Shown here: one piece after another, positions 19,677-29,493 of the stretch | Layout of the letters: each line of letters opens with the position of its first letter | Numbering within the stretch: position 1 is the stretch's first letter | Source of the DNA: Cupriavidus malaysiensis | Lineage (GTDB): Bacteria; Pseudomonadota; Gammaproteobacteria; Burkholderiales; Burkholderiaceae | Length of the DNA: 64,000 nucleotides | Reading direction: 5' to 3' | NCBI RefSeq assembly: GCF_001854325.1 | Contig: NZ_CP017754.1 | Span: forward strand, 806,001-870,000 | Made by a program: the position numbers and the translations under genes | Notes under the pieces: generated by a model | What the model saw: the letters and a program-made list of their open reading frames with translations, nothing else | Told to the model about the DNA's origin: nothing | Databases searched by the model: none

Positions 19677-21551
19677 TTACTTGGTGAGCGTCACGTTGTA
19701 GCGGCGCAGGGTATCGATCAGGACTTCATTGTCGGGCTCGGTCTTGGCCGCCTCGGCCCACATCTGTCGTGCTTCCTCGCGCTGGCCGAGCTGCCACAGT
19801 ACTTCGCCGAGGTGCGCGCCGATCTCGGCTTCCGGCGCCTTGGCGTAGGCATTGCGCAACAGCTCCGCGGCGGGCTGGAGCTGGCCCAGCCTGAACTTGA
19901 CCCAGCCGAGGCTATCCATGATGTAGGGGTCGTCCGGGCCGAGCTCGGAAGCCTTTTCCAGCAGCTTGAGCGCCTCGGGCAGGCGCTGGTTGCGGTCGGC
20001 CAGCGAATAGCCCAGCGCGTTGTAGCCCTGCTTCTGGTCGGGCTGCAGGGCGATCACCTTGCGCAGGCCCTTCTCCATGCTGTCATAGCGCTTTTCGCGC
20101 TCGTCCAGCATGGCCAGCTCGTAGATCCAGTCGGCGTTGTCGGGTTCGGCCGCGATGCGCTCGCCGAGCGCCTTGCGGGCCCGGTCGTAGGCCTTGGCGT
20201 CGAGCAGCATGGCGATCTCGGCCTGGCGGATCGCGGTCAGGCGTTGGCCGCGCAGCACCGGGTCGGAGATGTCCTCGGTGTCGGCGATCATGTCGGCGTA
20301 GACCGCATCCGCCTCGTCGAGCTTGCCCATGCGGGCCAGCAGCTGCGCACGCTTGACGGCGACCGCCGTTTCCAGCCGGCTGTCGTCGATGCGGTCGAGC
20401 CAGCCGAGCGCGCCCTGGTAATCCTTGCGCTGCTCGGCGATCTCGGCGAGGTATTGATAGGCCACGTCGGGGCTGGCGCCCGGTACCGTTTCGACCAGGC
20501 GCAGGTACTCCTTCAGGTATTGCTCGGCCTCGCCGTAGCGCTTGGCCTGCAGGCTGGTCAGGCCGAGCGCGAGCGGCACGCGTGGATCGGTCGGCGCGAT
20601 CTTGCGCAGGGTCTCGAATTCCTTGCGTGCCGGGGCGGTTTCGCCGCGCTGCAGGTAGAGGCGCGCCAGCATGATGTGTCCGTTGACGGAGCCCGGGGCC
20701 TTGGCCAGGAAGCGCTGCAGGCCCGCGATGGCCTCGCCGGGCGCGCTGTCGGCCCGCAGTTCCGCCGCCATCAGCGCTGCTGCCTCATAGCCGGGGCGCA
20801 GGCGCAGGGCCTCGTCCAGGGCGGCCAGCGCGCCGGGCACATCCCCGGCGGTCTCGCGGGCGCGGGCCAGCGCCAGCTGGGTTTCGGGCAGGCGGGCATC
20901 ATTGGCCGTCAGGCGCTGCAGCATTGCCGCGGCGCCGGCCGGATCGGCGGTGCGCGAGAGCTGCTGCTGCAACTGGAGGATGGCTTCCGGGCGCTGGCTG
21001 GCCGGCGTCTCGGCCAACTGGTGGGCCAGCAGGGGCTCGGCATCTTCCCAGCGGCCGCTCAGTACCAGCAGCGTCGACAGCACCTGGCGCGCGGGTCCCG
21101 AGCGCGGCGCGAGGTCGGTCCACAGGCGTGCCGCATCGAGCGCCTGTTGCGAGAGCCGCGCACTGAAGGCGATCTCCGTGGCGCGCTGGGCGAAGCGCGG
21201 GTCGCGCGTATCGCGCGCCAGGTCCATGTAGGTGCGGTAGGAGGGGCCGATCAGTCCGCGCTGCAGGGAGACTTCCGCGGCCAGCACGCGGTAGAAGATG
21301 TCCGAGGTCAGGGGCACGTCCGGCAGCACGGCCTTGGCAGCGCGCTGCGCGGTGGCATTCTCGTCCGCCGCGCGGGCGGCCGGGGCCGCGTGCGCGGTGC
21401 CGGCGAGGCCCAGCGTGGCCACGGCACCGAGCAGGAGTGCCTGGCGCAGCGCCTGCGCGCCGGCACGCATCCGGGGGCGGGAGGTTCTGGGAGCGCCTGC
21501 GCGAGCTTTGGGCGTGGAGTCGATCGAGTAGCGATCCTGGCGGTCCGACAT
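19677..21551 (-). CDS. Tetratricopeptide repeat protein, exported
   Basis: 624 residues. After a basic leader, a hydrophobic segment ([20 protein letters not shown], residues about 37-56) acts as a signal peptide. The rest is alpha-helical TPR repeats, clearest at [50 protein letters not shown] and [27 protein letters not shown] proteins upstream of lolB are common in Burkholderiaceae; a scaffold role in envelope lipoprotein handling is possible but unproven. Divergent from mutM. Confidence 0.82.
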   Translation of the reverse strand: MSDRQDRYSIDSTPKARAGAPRTSRPRMRAGAQALRQALLLGAVATLGLAGTAHAAPAARAADENATAQRAAKAVLPDVPLTSDIFYRVLAAEVSLQRGLIGPSYRTYMDLARDTRDPRFAQRATEIAFSARLSQQALDAARLWTDLAPRSGPARQVLSTLLVLSGRWEDAEPLLAHQLAETPASQRPEAILQLQQQLSRTADPAGAAAMLQRLTANDARLPETQLALARARETAGDVPGALAALDEALRLRPGYEAAALMAAELRADSAPGEAIAGLQRFLAKAPGSVNGHIMLARLYLQRGETAPARKEFETLRKIAPTDPRVPLALGLTSLQAKRYGEAEQYLKEYLRLVETVPGASPDVAYQYLAEIAEQRKDYQGALGWLDRIDDSRLETAVAVKRAQLLARMGKLDEADAVYADMIADTEDISDPVLRGQRLTAIRQAEIAMLLDAKAYDRARKALGERIAAEPDNADWIYELAMLDEREKRYDSMEKGLRKVIALQPDQKQGYNALGYSLADRNQRLPEALKLLEKASELGPDDPYIMDSLGWVKFRLGQLQPAAELLRNAYAKAPEAEIGAHLGEVLWQLGQREEARQMWAEAAKTEPDNEVLIDTLRRYNVTLTK

Positions 21552-21593
21552 GTTGGGATGGGCTCCGGCAACCGGTGGTGATCAAATGGTTAG

Positions 21594-21622
21594 GGGCATT
21601 GTAGCGTGCCGCTACAATGCCC
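21594..21622. promoter_or_regulatory. Perfect palindrome with mirrored TACAAT in the TPR/mutM divergent promoter
   Basis: Arms of 13 bp (21594-21606 and 21610-21622) around a 3-nt centre. Each arm contains TACAAT reading outward (21613-21618 on plus; 21598-21603 on minus), a good -10 hexamer on both strands, so the structure may be a symmetric divergent promoter or the site of a dimeric regulator. Confidence 0.55.
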
Positions 21623-21726
21623 GGCTGTGCGCCTGCCGACGGACCGGGCGGGGCGCGCAGGCTTTCCCGGCCGACGCGAGCGGCGCGGGGAACAAGACTT
21701 GGAACGCTTGCGGAAGGAGAGGTTCG

Positions 21727-22614
21727 ATGCCCGAGTTGCCCGAGGTCGAAGTGACCCGGCGCGGTCTGCTGCCCCATGTGACGGGGAGGCGCATCGCTGC
21801 CGTGACGGTGCGCCACCGCGGCCTGCGCTGGCCGGTGGAGCCCGGGCTGGAAGCGAGGCTGGCGGGCCGCGTGATCCGCCGCATCGAGCGGCGCGGCAAG
21901 TACCTGCTGCTCGAGTGTGCCGACCCGGCCGGGAACGCGGGCATGGATACGCAGGCCACGGGCTGGCTCATCATCCACCTCGGCATGACCGGCACCTTGC
22001 GTGTCCTGCCCGAGGCCCCGCCGCCGGGGCCGCACGATCACGTCGACCTGGACCTGGAGGCTGCCGAGGCCGAAGGCGTGCCGCCGGCGCCCGTGGTGCT
22101 GCGCTTCCGCGATCCGCGGCGCTTCGGCGCGGTGCTGTGGAGCCCCTTGCCGGAGTCGGAACTGGCTGCCCATCCGCTGCTGCGCGGGCTCGGCATCGAG
22201 CCCTTCGATGCCGGCTTCGATGGCGCGTGGCTGCATCGGCATACGCGCGGGCGCAGCGCCGCCATCAAGACCGTCCTGCTGGCCGGGGACATCGTGGTCG
22301 GCGTCGGCAATATCTACGCCTCCGAGAGCCTGTTCCGCGCGGGCATCCATCCGACCACGCCGGCCGGCCGGCTGAGCCGCGCGCGTTGCGAGCGGCTCGC
22401 CGCGGCGGTGCGCGAGATCCTGGCCGAGGCCATCGCGCGCGGCGGCAGCACCTTGCGTGACTTCGTCGGCAGCGACGGCTCCAGCGGCTACTTCCAGCTC
22501 GACTGCTGCGTTTACGATCGCGCCGGCAAGCCGTGCCGGACCTGCGGCACCCCGATCCGGCAGATCGTGCAGGGCCAGCGCTCCACCTTCTACTGTCCAC
22601 GCTGCCAGCATTGA
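21727..22614 (+). CDS. mutM: Formamidopyrimidine-DNA glycosylase
   Basis: Removes 8-oxoguanine and formamidopyrimidines from DNA. 295 residues from the ATG at 21727, which gives the essential N-terminal MPELPEVE (Pro2 nucleophile, Glu3). Other motifs: [24 protein letters not shown], helix-two-turn-helix [18 protein letters not shown], and a C-terminal zinc finger CRTC-x16-CPRC that is complete. About 25 residues longer than E. coli MutM owing to a loop near residues 95-125. mutY is the next-but-one gene; both belong to the GO system against oxidised guanine. Confidence 0.96.
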   Translation: MPELPEVEVTRRGLLPHVTGRRIAAVTVRHRGLRWPVEPGLEARLAGRVIRRIERRGKYLLLECADPAGNAGMDTQATGWLIIHLGMTGTLRVLPEAPPPGPHDHVDLDLEAAEAEGVPPAPVVLRFRDPRRFGAVLWSPLPESELAAHPLLRGLGIEPFDAGFDGAWLHRHTRGRSAAIKTVLLAGDIVVGVGNIYASESLFRAGIHPTTPAGRLSRARCERLAAAVREILAEAIARGGSTLRDFVGSDGSSGYFQLDCCVYDRAGKPCRTCGTPIRQIVQGQRSTFYCPRCQH

Positions 22615-22845
22615 CCGCGCCCGGTCCCGGGCATGTCGCGCCGGCGCCTCCAGGGGCCGCCGGCGCGCCGCCCCGGCGGGACGATGGCGCGGCGCAACAG
22701 TCGGGCGGAATCCGCCCGCAAATCCACCGGGCGGCGCCGTAAACCTGTATCGTGTGCCCTGTCATGGAGTGTTACAAAAAAGTGTCCACGCGGGCTGCCG
22801 GTGCCGCGTCGGGCGCCGCCACAGGACATCGAGTCGAGCCACCAA

Positions 22846-24798
22846 ATGACAACGACCCTCGCCCATCAATTCGAACAATACGGCGCCTGGCGGACCGGGG
22901 TGCTGAGTGCCCTGGCTGAGTTCCAGTCCTGCCTGCAGCAGTTCGACCTCTATGATGCGCAGGCGGAGGAGCGGGCGCAGCGCATCCAGAACGTACTGAA
23001 GAGCGACCGGCTCAAGGTCGCCTTCATCGCAGAGTTCTCGCGCGGCAAGAGCGAACTGATCAACGCCATCTTCTTCGCCGACTACGGCCGCCGTATCCTG
23101 CCGTCCTCGGCCGGGCGGACCACCATGTGCCCGACCGAACTGCGCTGCGACGAGCAGGAGGCCCCTTGCATCCGCCTGCTGCCCATCGAGACGCGGCTGC
23201 AGGACGCTTCCACCGCTGACTTCCTGGAGGCCGGCGCGGCCGCAGGGCACTGGCATACGGTGCCGCTCGACCCGTCCTCGCCCGAGGGGATGCTGTCGGC
23301 CTTCCAGCATGTGGTCGAGACCATCCGCGTGACGCGTCCGGTAGCCGAATCGCTGGGCCTGTACCACGAGGACGATCCCGATGCGGCCTATGCGGTCGAC
23401 GCCGATGGCATGGTCGAGATCTCCCGCTGGCGCCATGCCGTCATCAACTTCCCGCACCCGCTGCTGCGCCAGGGCCTGGTGATCCTCGACACGCCGGGCC
23501 TGAACGCCATCGGCACCGAGCCCGAGCTGACGCTGCGGCTGATTCCCGATGCGCACGTGGTGGTCTTCGTGCTGTCCGCCGACGCGGGCGTGACCAAGAG
23601 CGACCTGGAGCTGTGGCGCAGCCACGTCGGCGCGGGGCATCGCAAGGGTTGCCTGGCGGTGCTCAACAAGATCGATGGCCTGTGGGATCCGCTGCGCAGC
23701 ACCGAGCAGACCGAGCAGGAGATCGCGCGCCAGGTCAGCTCCAGCGCGCAGGTGCTGGGTATCGACGAGGCGCGCGTCTATCCGGTGTCGGCACAGAAGG
23801 GCCTGGTGGCCAAGGTCACCCGCGACGACATGTTGCTGGCACGCAGCGGCATCCCGCGCTTCGAACAGGTGCTGTCCGAGCAGTTGATCCCGCAGCGGCG
23901 CGAGATCGCTGCCGAGCAGGTCGAGCGCTCGGTCGAGGAAATGGCGCGCGGCGCGCAGCAACTGCTGCAGGGCCGGCGCCGCGATATCGTCGAGCAGCTG
24001 TTCGAGCTGCGTGGCCTGCGCGGCAAGAACCACGCGATGGTCAAGCACATGCTGCTGCGCGTGCAGTCAGAGAAGGAGGAGTTCGAGCAGAGCATCGCCA
24101 AGTTCCAGGCGCTGCGCATCGTGTTCGGCCGCCACAGCGCGGAAATCATCCGGAGCCTGCAGTTGCGCGACGTGCGCGCCATCATGCGCGGCGCGCGCGA
24201 GCAGATGAAGGAGCGCTTTTTCTCGCGCGGCCTGCGCGACGAAATGGAGCTGCTGTTCGAGCGGCTGGGCACCCTGGTGGAGGAGGCCAATGCCCGCATC
24301 GTCGAACTGCACCAGCTGATCGACGGCATGTACCGCCGCTTCAACGCAGAGCATGGTTTCACGCTGCCCGCGCCGATCCAGTTCCTGACGGCGCGCTATG
24401 CCGGCGAGCTGCGGGACATCCTGGCGCTGACCCACAGCCACTTCGGCGCGGTCAGCATGCTGACGCGCTCGCGTCCGCAACTGGTGCAGGGCGCGTTCGC
24501 CGCCATTGCCAGCCGCGTGCTCGATGTCTTCCGCGACCTGAACCGCGACATCGAGGTCTGGCTGAAGTCGGTGATGACGCCGCTCGAGGCACAGGTTCGC
24601 GAGCACCAGAAGCAGCTGCGGCGCCGCGTCGACTCGATCGAGCGCATCCACGAGGCGACCGACACGCTGGAGAACCGTATCGCCCAGCTTGAGGAGGTGC
24701 TCAACGGGCTCGACGAGCGTAGCGGGCGTATCGCCTATTTCGCGCGGCATGTGCCACGGCCCGAGGCGGAAAACGCATCGAGCGTGCGGGCAGCGTGA
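22846..24798 (+). CDS. Dynamin-like large GTPase
   Basis: 650 residues from the ATG at 22846 (MTTTLAHQF); an open frame extends 71 codons upstream but is basic, low-complexity and unlikely to be translated. GTPase motifs: G1 AEFSRGKSELINA (residues 62-74, the dynamin-type xSRGKS form), a threonine in SSAGRTTMCPTEL as G2 candidate, G3 ILDTPGLNAIG, and G4 VLNKIDGLWD. The second half is long amphipathic helix with coiled-coil character (KEEFEQSIAKFQALR; LENRIAQLEEVLNGL), as in bacterial dynamin-like proteins that act on membranes. No second dynamin gene is adjacent. It lies between mutM and mutY; no functional link is implied. Confidence 0.82.
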   Translation: MTTTLAHQFEQYGAWRTGVLSALAEFQSCLQQFDLYDAQAEERAQRIQNVLKSDRLKVAFIAEFSRGKSELINAIFFADYGRRILPSSAGRTTMCPTELRCDEQEAPCIRLLPIETRLQDASTADFLEAGAAAGHWHTVPLDPSSPEGMLSAFQHVVETIRVTRPVAESLGLYHEDDPDAAYAVDADGMVEISRWRHAVINFPHPLLRQGLVILDTPGLNAIGTEPELTLRLIPDAHVVVFVLSADAGVTKSDLELWRSHVGAGHRKGCLAVLNKIDGLWDPLRSTEQTEQEIARQVSSSAQVLGIDEARVYPVSAQKGLVAKVTRDDMLLARSGIPRFEQVLSEQLIPQRREIAAEQVERSVEEMARGAQQLLQGRRRDIVEQLFELRGLRGKNHAMVKHMLLRVQSEKEEFEQSIAKFQALRIVFGRHSAEIIRSLQLRDVRAIMRGAREQMKERFFSRGLRDEMELLFERLGTLVEEANARIVELHQLIDGMYRRFNAEHGFTLPAPIQFLTARYAGELRDILALTHSHFGAVSMLTRSRPQLVQGAFAAIASRVLDVFRDLNRDIEVWLKSVMTPLEAQVREHQKQLRRRVDSIERIHEATDTLENRIAQLEEVLNGLDERSGRIAYFARHVPRPEAENASSVRAA

Positions 24799-24983
24799 CG
24801 CGCCGGGCGCCTGACGCCGGCGCGCGCGGCAGGGGCGGGTGAGGCTGTATCATGTGGCGCGCCACGCGGCGGCACCGGCCGTCCCGCGCGGCCGCCCTGC
24901 CACCAGCTCCTGTCTTTCGTAGCCGTTCTTCGCAGCCGCTTTTCGCAGCCGCTTTTCTCAGCCGTTTCCAGTCGCCTCCCGCC

Positions 24984-26162
24984 ATGCCCCGCAAGCCCGC
25001 CAGCACAATTCCCGCCGACGCCAACGATCCTGAGGTGCCAGCCGATTTCGGCATGCGCGTGGTGCATTGGCAGCGCGCCCATGGCCGCCACGACCTGCCC
25101 TGGCAGAACACCCGCGATCCTTACCGGATCTGGCTGTCCGAGATCATGCTGCAGCAGACCCAGGTCAGCGCCGTGATCGACTACTACCAGCGCTTCATGG
25201 CCAGCCTGCCGACCGTCGAGGCGCTGGCGGCCGCGCCGGCCGACGAGGTCATGGCGCTGTGGGCCGGCCTGGGCTACTACTCGCGCGCGCGCAACCTGCA
25301 CGCCTGTGCCCGGCAGGTCGTGGCCGAGCACCAGGGGCGTTTCCCGACCGATCCCGCCGTGCTGGTCACGCTGCCGGGCATCGGCCGTTCCACCGCGGCG
25401 GCGATCGCTGCCTTCAGCGCGGGCGTGCGAACCCCCATTCTCGATGGCAACGTCAAGCGTGTGTTCGCGCGCTTCTTCGGGTTGCACGGGCACCCGGGAG
25501 AGCGCGCCGTGGAGGCGTGCATGTGGCGGCTGGCCGATGCCGCCTTGCCACCGGCCGGGGCGGAGCAGGCGCGCGACATGGTGTCCTACACGCAGGGCCT
25601 GATGGATCTCGGCGCCACCATCTGCTCGCGCGGCCGGCCGGCCTGCCTGGCCGACGTCTCCGCCTGTCCGCTGGCTGACGGTTGCGTGGCGCGGCGCGAC
25701 GGCCTGACGGGGGTGCTGCCGAGTCCCAAGCCGCGCGCCGCGCAGCCCGAGCGCAGCACGGTGATGGTGATGCTGCGGCGCGGCCGCGAGATCCTGCTGA
25801 CACTGCGCCCCGGCAGCGGCATCTGGGGCGGCCTGTGGAGCCTGCCCGAACTGCCGGTGGAACAGGTCCCCTTTGATGCCGAACAGGCCGAGGATGCCGC
25901 GCTCGCCTATGCGCACGGCCATGGCACGCCGTCTCGCGCGGTATTCTCCGGTGAATTGACCCACGTTTTCACGCATTTCCGCCTGCTGATCCGGGCGGTC
26001 CGCGTCGACATGGCGGCGCCCGCCGTGCGCGATGGCGATGGCCCGGCCGAGGCCGCGGCACCGGCATGGCGCTGGGTCGCGCTGGACCAGCTGGATGGGG
26101 TTGGCGTGCCGGCGCCGGTGCGCAAGCTGCTGCTGGCACAGGCGGCACCCGGCCTGTTCTGA
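24984..26162 (+). CDS. mutY: A/G-specific adenine glycosylase
   Basis: Removes adenine mispaired with 8-oxoguanine. 392 residues from the ATG at 24984. Helix-hairpin-helix domain with WQNTRDPYRIWLSEIMLQQTQV (catalytic Glu), VTLPGIGRSTAAAIAAFS and the catalytic Asp in TPILDGNVKRV; C-terminal NUDIX-like domain from about residue 245 (GGLWSLPELP, FTHFRL). The four iron-sulfur cysteines are present, but the spacing is C-x6-C-x6-C-x5-C instead of the usual C-x6-C-x2-C-x5-C, because of four extra residues (25648-25665). Frame and other motifs are intact. Confidence 0.93.
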   Translation: MPRKPASTIPADANDPEVPADFGMRVVHWQRAHGRHDLPWQNTRDPYRIWLSEIMLQQTQVSAVIDYYQRFMASLPTVEALAAAPADEVMALWAGLGYYSRARNLHACARQVVAEHQGRFPTDPAVLVTLPGIGRSTAAAIAAFSAGVRTPILDGNVKRVFARFFGLHGHPGERAVEACMWRLADAALPPAGAEQARDMVSYTQGLMDLGATICSRGRPACLADVSACPLADGCVARRDGLTGVLPSPKPRAAQPERSTVMVMLRRGREILLTLRPGSGIWGGLWSLPELPVEQVPFDAEQAEDAALAYAHGHGTPSRAVFSGELTHVFTHFRLLIRAVRVDMAAPAVRDGDGPAEAAAPAWRWVALDQLDGVGVPAPVRKLLLAQAAPGLF

Positions 26163-26221
26163 GCCACGCGGCCGCGCACAGGCCCGGCGTGGCCGGACGG
26201 GGCGGGGCGGGGCGGGACGGA

Positions 26222-26896
26222 CTAGACGATGTGGTGCTGCCGCATGTAGCGGTGCACGATCTCGATGCGCATGCCGGCATCGGGCAGGGCCATCAGCATC
26301 TGCTTGGCCTTGAGCGGAACCGGCAGCAGTTCGCACAGCCGGTTCGCGATCCAGCCCGGATCGTGCCAGCGTTGCGGTTCCGTGAACAGCTTCCTGCCTG
26401 ACGCCTCGGCGTGGACGGCCGCGACGATGCGGCGCAAGGCGGCGGTGCATTCTCCGAGCAACTCTTCCTTGCAGTCGAGCACGTCGGGCGGCAGCGTTTC
26501 GGCGCGCGCCACCAGCAGCCCATCCTCGCGCGTGCCGTGCTCGAGCGTACGGAAGCGCTGGGTGCCGTGCGTCTCGATCAGCAGCACGCCCAGCTGCTCC
26601 ATATTGCAGTCGACGATCTCGGCCAGGCAGCCGATCGCTTCGGGTACGGTGACGCTGCCGGGTGCGGCCACCTCCTCGCCACTCTGGATCAGGCAGACAC
26701 CGAAAGGCGTGCCGTCACGCAGGCAGCGGCGCACCATGTCGACATAGCGCGGCTCGAACACGCGCAAGGGCAGGTGGCCATCGGGAAACAGGACGGTGTG
26801 CAGCGGAAACAGCGGCAGGGATTCCAGCGTCTGCGTCTCCGTGCCGGAAGCGGCACCGGCGGCGCCGGCGGGACTGCCTGGTTGGGTGGGAGCCAT
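26222..26896 (-). CDS. LON substrate-binding-domain protein (no protease domain)
   Basis: 224 residues from the ATG at 26896 (a TTG two codons earlier is possible). Resembles the N-terminal domain of Lon: LPLFPLHTVLFPDGHLPLRVFEPRYVDMVRRCL, then FGVCLIQSGEEV and GCLAEIVDC, followed by helices (WIANRLCELLPVPLKAKQMLMAL). No AAA or protease domain follows. Such stand-alone LON-domain proteins are common; their function is unknown and may involve protein recognition. Convergent with mutY. Confidence 0.85.
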   Translation of the reverse strand: MAPTQPGSPAGAAGAASGTETQTLESLPLFPLHTVLFPDGHLPLRVFEPRYVDMVRRCLRDGTPFGVCLIQSGEEVAAPGSVTVPEAIGCLAEIVDCNMEQLGVLLIETHGTQRFRTLEHGTREDGLLVARAETLPPDVLDCKEELLGECTAALRRIVAAVHAEASGRKLFTEPQRWHDPGWIANRLCELLPVPLKAKQMLMALPDAGMRIEIVHRYMRQHHIV

Positions 26897-26962
26897 GCGC
26901 AAGCCAGCAAGGGCCTGGGGCGGTTGCCGCCTCGGGCCGGGAGCAGGGACGCCGGGCGGCCT

Positions 26963-27850
26963 TCAGCCGGCCGGCACGAGTTCGCGGTGCCTCACCAGCA
27001 CATTACCATGGGCGCGGAAATAGCTGGCGAGCCTTTCCACAATATAGACGGAGCGGTGCTGCCCGCCAGTGCATCCGATCGCCACGGTCAGGTAGCTGCG
27101 GTTGTCGGCGATGAAACTCGGCAGCCACTTTTCCACATAGCTGCGGATATCTTCCGCCATCTCCAGCACCATCGGCTGGCTTTCCAGGAATTCCATCACC
27201 GGCACGTCGCGCCCGGTCAGCGGCCGCAGCGCGAGATCGTAGAAGGGGTTAGGCAGCGAGCGCACGTCGAAGACGAGGTCAGCGTCGCTCGGCACGCCAT
27301 GCTTGAAGCCGAACGACTCGAACAGCAGGGTCAGCTGCAGCGGCTCGTCGCGGATGATTTCCTTGATCCAGGCGCGCAGGGTATTGGTGCGCACGCTGCT
27401 GGTGTCGATGCGGTGGGCAGACTCGGCCAGCGGATTGAGCAGTTCGCGCTCCATCTCGATGGCCTCGATCAGCGAGGTGTCGCTGAGCGCCGGCTCAGGC
27501 GCGGGCGACTGCCCGGTATCGTCGGCACGGATCGAGAGCGGGTGGCGCCGCCGCGTTTCCGAGTAGCGCTGCACCAGCGCCTCGGTATTGGCGGTGAGGA
27601 AGATGACCTGCACCCGGTGCTCGGCACGCAGGTTGCGCAGCACGTCGGGCAGCTGGTCGAGCGACTCTCGGCTGCGTACGTCGATCGCGACGCCCAGGTG
27701 GGTGTGGCCCTGCGATGCCAGATAGCGGGCAAGTTCCGGCAGGAATTGCGCGGGCAGGTTGTCCACGCAGTAATAACCTGCGTCCTCGAGCACATTCAGT
27801 GCGACGGACTTGCCGGAGCCGGAGATCCCGGTGATAAGAATGATGCGCAT
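26963..27850 (-). CDS. rapZ: RNase adapter protein RapZ (YvcJ family nucleotide-binding protein)
   Basis: 295 residues. The N-terminal P-loop [26 protein letters not shown] and the C-terminal [17 protein letters not shown] are signatures of RapZ/YvcJ. In E. coli RapZ binds small RNAs and guides RNase E to control GlmS; in other groups it binds UDP-GlcNAc-related signals. Here it closes the nitrogen-PTS block (hprK, ptsN, hpf, rpoN), the same association as in enterics, where rapZ follows ptsN. Confidence 0.93.
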   Translation of the reverse strand: MRIILITGISGSGKSVALNVLEDAGYYCVDNLPAQFLPELARYLASQGHTHLGVAIDVRSRESLDQLPDVLRNLRAEHRVQVIFLTANTEALVQRYSETRRRHPLSIRADDTGQSPAPEPALSDTSLIEAIEMERELLNPLAESAHRIDTSSVRTNTLRAWIKEIIRDEPLQLTLLFESFGFKHGVPSDADLVFDVRSLPNPFYDLALRPLTGRDVPVMEFLESQPMVLEMAEDIRSYVEKWLPSFIADNRSYLTVAIGCTGGQHRSVYIVERLASYFRAHGNVLVRHRELVPAG

Positions 27851-27960
27851 AGCACGGCAAGCATAGCATCAGCGCATGTCGCCGTCATGACCGCCGCCCG
27901 GCGCTGCCGCGGGCGTGCCAGGCGGGGCCGGCGGGGGGCTCCGCCAGCGCCCTGAGGTCC

Positions 27961-28266
27961 TTACTTGGACAGGCAGTCCTTCATGAAGGACTTGTAGTCA
28001 TCCCCCTTCTTGCCCTTGCCTTGCTTGCTGCAGGCCGACATCTTCTCCTGCTGGGTCATCGGCGCCGCCGCCGCGGCCGGCTTGTTGGACAGGCAATCCT
28101 TCATGAAGGTCTTGCGCTCGTCGCCCTTCTTGCCGGAGGCCTGCGTATTGCAGGCTTTCATCTTGTCCTGCTGGGAGTTGGCCGCCGCGGGCGCCGAGCC
28201 TTGGGCGAATGCTCCCGTGGCGAACAGCGGGGTCAGCAGTGCACAGATCGCGATCATCTTCTTCAT
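27961..28266 (-). CDS. PsiF repeat family small exported protein
   Basis: 101 residues from the ATG at 28266. Signal peptide MKKMIAICALLTPLFATGAFAQ, then two copies of a 30-residue PsiF-type unit (QQDKMKACNTQASGKKGDER and QQEKMSACSKQGKGKKGDDY, each followed by K(T/S)FMKDCLS), joined by an Ala/Pro linker. Each unit has two cysteines that may form a disulfide. In E. coli psiF is phosphate-starvation inducible; function unknown. It sits between hprK and rapZ on the same strand. Confidence 0.88.
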   Translation of the reverse strand: MKKMIAICALLTPLFATGAFAQGSAPAAANSQQDKMKACNTQASGKKGDERKTFMKDCLSNKPAAAAAPMTQQEKMSACSKQGKGKKGDDYKSFMKDCLSK

Positions 28267-28442
28267 GCTCTTCTCCTGGCTGTGGAAGACTTCATGGCCG
28301 CGTGCCATGCCGGCGCCGCGGTGTCTGACTGGGCTCGATGCCCACTACCGCACACAACGGCGCGCCGCCGGCCTGCGTTGACGGCCGCGCCCGTGTTCCT
28401 GTAAGCAATTGCAAGCAGCGGCCGGCGGCATGCCGGCCGGCG

Positions 28443-29414
28443 TCAGAGCAGTCTTCCCTGGCCCCGCGAGACCGCGTCGGCCTGCATCGCGGCCCGCTGG
28501 CGGTCCATGAAGTCGCGCAGCGTGTCGATGCCGCGCAGGCGCAGGATGGTGTTGCGCACCGCAGCCTCGACCAGCACCGCCAGGTTGCGGCCGGCCGCAA
28601 CCTGGATCTTCACCATGTGGATCGGCAGGCCCAGTACGTCCAGGTACTGCGAATCGAGCGGCAGCCGCTCGAACTCGCCGTCGTTGCGGCGCACCAGTTG
28701 CACCACCAGCTTGAGCTTCATCTTCCGGCGCACCGCCGTCTCGCCGAAGATGGTCTTGATGTCGAGCAGGCCCAGGCCGCGCACCTCGAGCAGGTTCTGC
28801 AGCAATGGCGGGCAGCGTCCTTCGACGAAGTCCGGACCCAGGCGCACGAAGTCGACCGCGTCATCGGCCACCAGGCCGTGGCCGCGCGAGATCAGTTCCA
28901 GGCCCAGTTCGCTCTTGCCCAGGCCAGATTCGCCCATGATCAGCACGCCCATGCCGAGAATGTCGAGGAATACCCCGTGCATGGTCACGCGCGGCGCCGA
29001 GATGCGCGACAGGTAGAGGCGCAGGTGGTCGATCACGGCCGCCGAGGATACCGGCGTGGTGAACAGCGGTGTGGAAGAGCGCGTGCAGCGCAGTTCCAGG
29101 TCGGGCGGTGGCTCCATGCCGTCGGCGACCACCAGGAAGGGCGGCTCGAGCAGGATCAGCTCGCCCATCTGCCGCTTGCGCATCTCGTCGTCCAGCCGCT
29201 GGTAGTAGGTGATCTCGGGTTTGCCGAGGACCTGGATGCGGTTGGGGTGGATCAGGTTCAGGTGGCCCACGAGGTCGGCGGCCGAGGTGGCTTCGCGGGC
29301 GAAATCCACGTCGAAGGCGCGATCCGCCCCCTCGAGACCCGCCACCCATGAGAGTTTGAGGTCGGCTGCGTTGTCGTCGAAGATGGACTGGGAAGAAACG
29401 CCGGTGAGTTCCAT
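28443..29414 (-). CDS. hprK: HPr kinase/phosphorylase
   Basis: Bifunctional enzyme that phosphorylates and dephosphorylates HPr on serine. 323 residues. The N-terminal domain has [20 protein letters not shown]; the kinase domain has Walker [21 protein letters not shown] and the HprK signature [21 protein letters not shown]. In Gram-negative bacteria it controls the nitrogen PTS rather than sugar catabolite repression, which fits its place beside ptsN and rpoN. Gap to ptsN is 79 nt. Confidence 0.95.
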   Translation of the reverse strand: MELTGVSSQSIFDDNAADLKLSWVAGLEGADRAFDVDFAREATSAADLVGHLNLIHPNRIQVLGKPEITYYQRLDDEMRKRQMGELILLEPPFLVVADGMEPPPDLELRCTRSSTPLFTTPVSSAAVIDHLRLYLSRISAPRVTMHGVFLDILGMGVLIMGESGLGKSELGLELISRGHGLVADDAVDFVRLGPDFVEGRCPPLLQNLLEVRGLGLLDIKTIFGETAVRRKMKLKLVVQLVRRNDGEFERLPLDSQYLDVLGLPIHMVKIQVAAGRNLAVLVEAAVRNTILRLRGIDTLRDFMDRQRAAMQADAVSRGQGRLL

Positions 29415-29493
29415 GCGGGGGAGTCTGGTGGGGCTGGAAAGCGCTAGGACCCGCCGCCGGTGCCTTGGCCCGCGCCTGCGGGCGGAGCGCCGG

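Noticed and set aside
19677..21551. TPR protein as a PEP-CTERM/XrtA system component
   Set aside because: Only TPR repeats are shared; no exosortase, polysaccharide or PEP-CTERM genes lie nearby.
22633..22845. 71-codon N-terminal extension of the dynamin-like protein
   Set aside because: Arg/Pro/Ser-rich, no ribosome site at its ATG, and the family domain starts cleanly at 22846.
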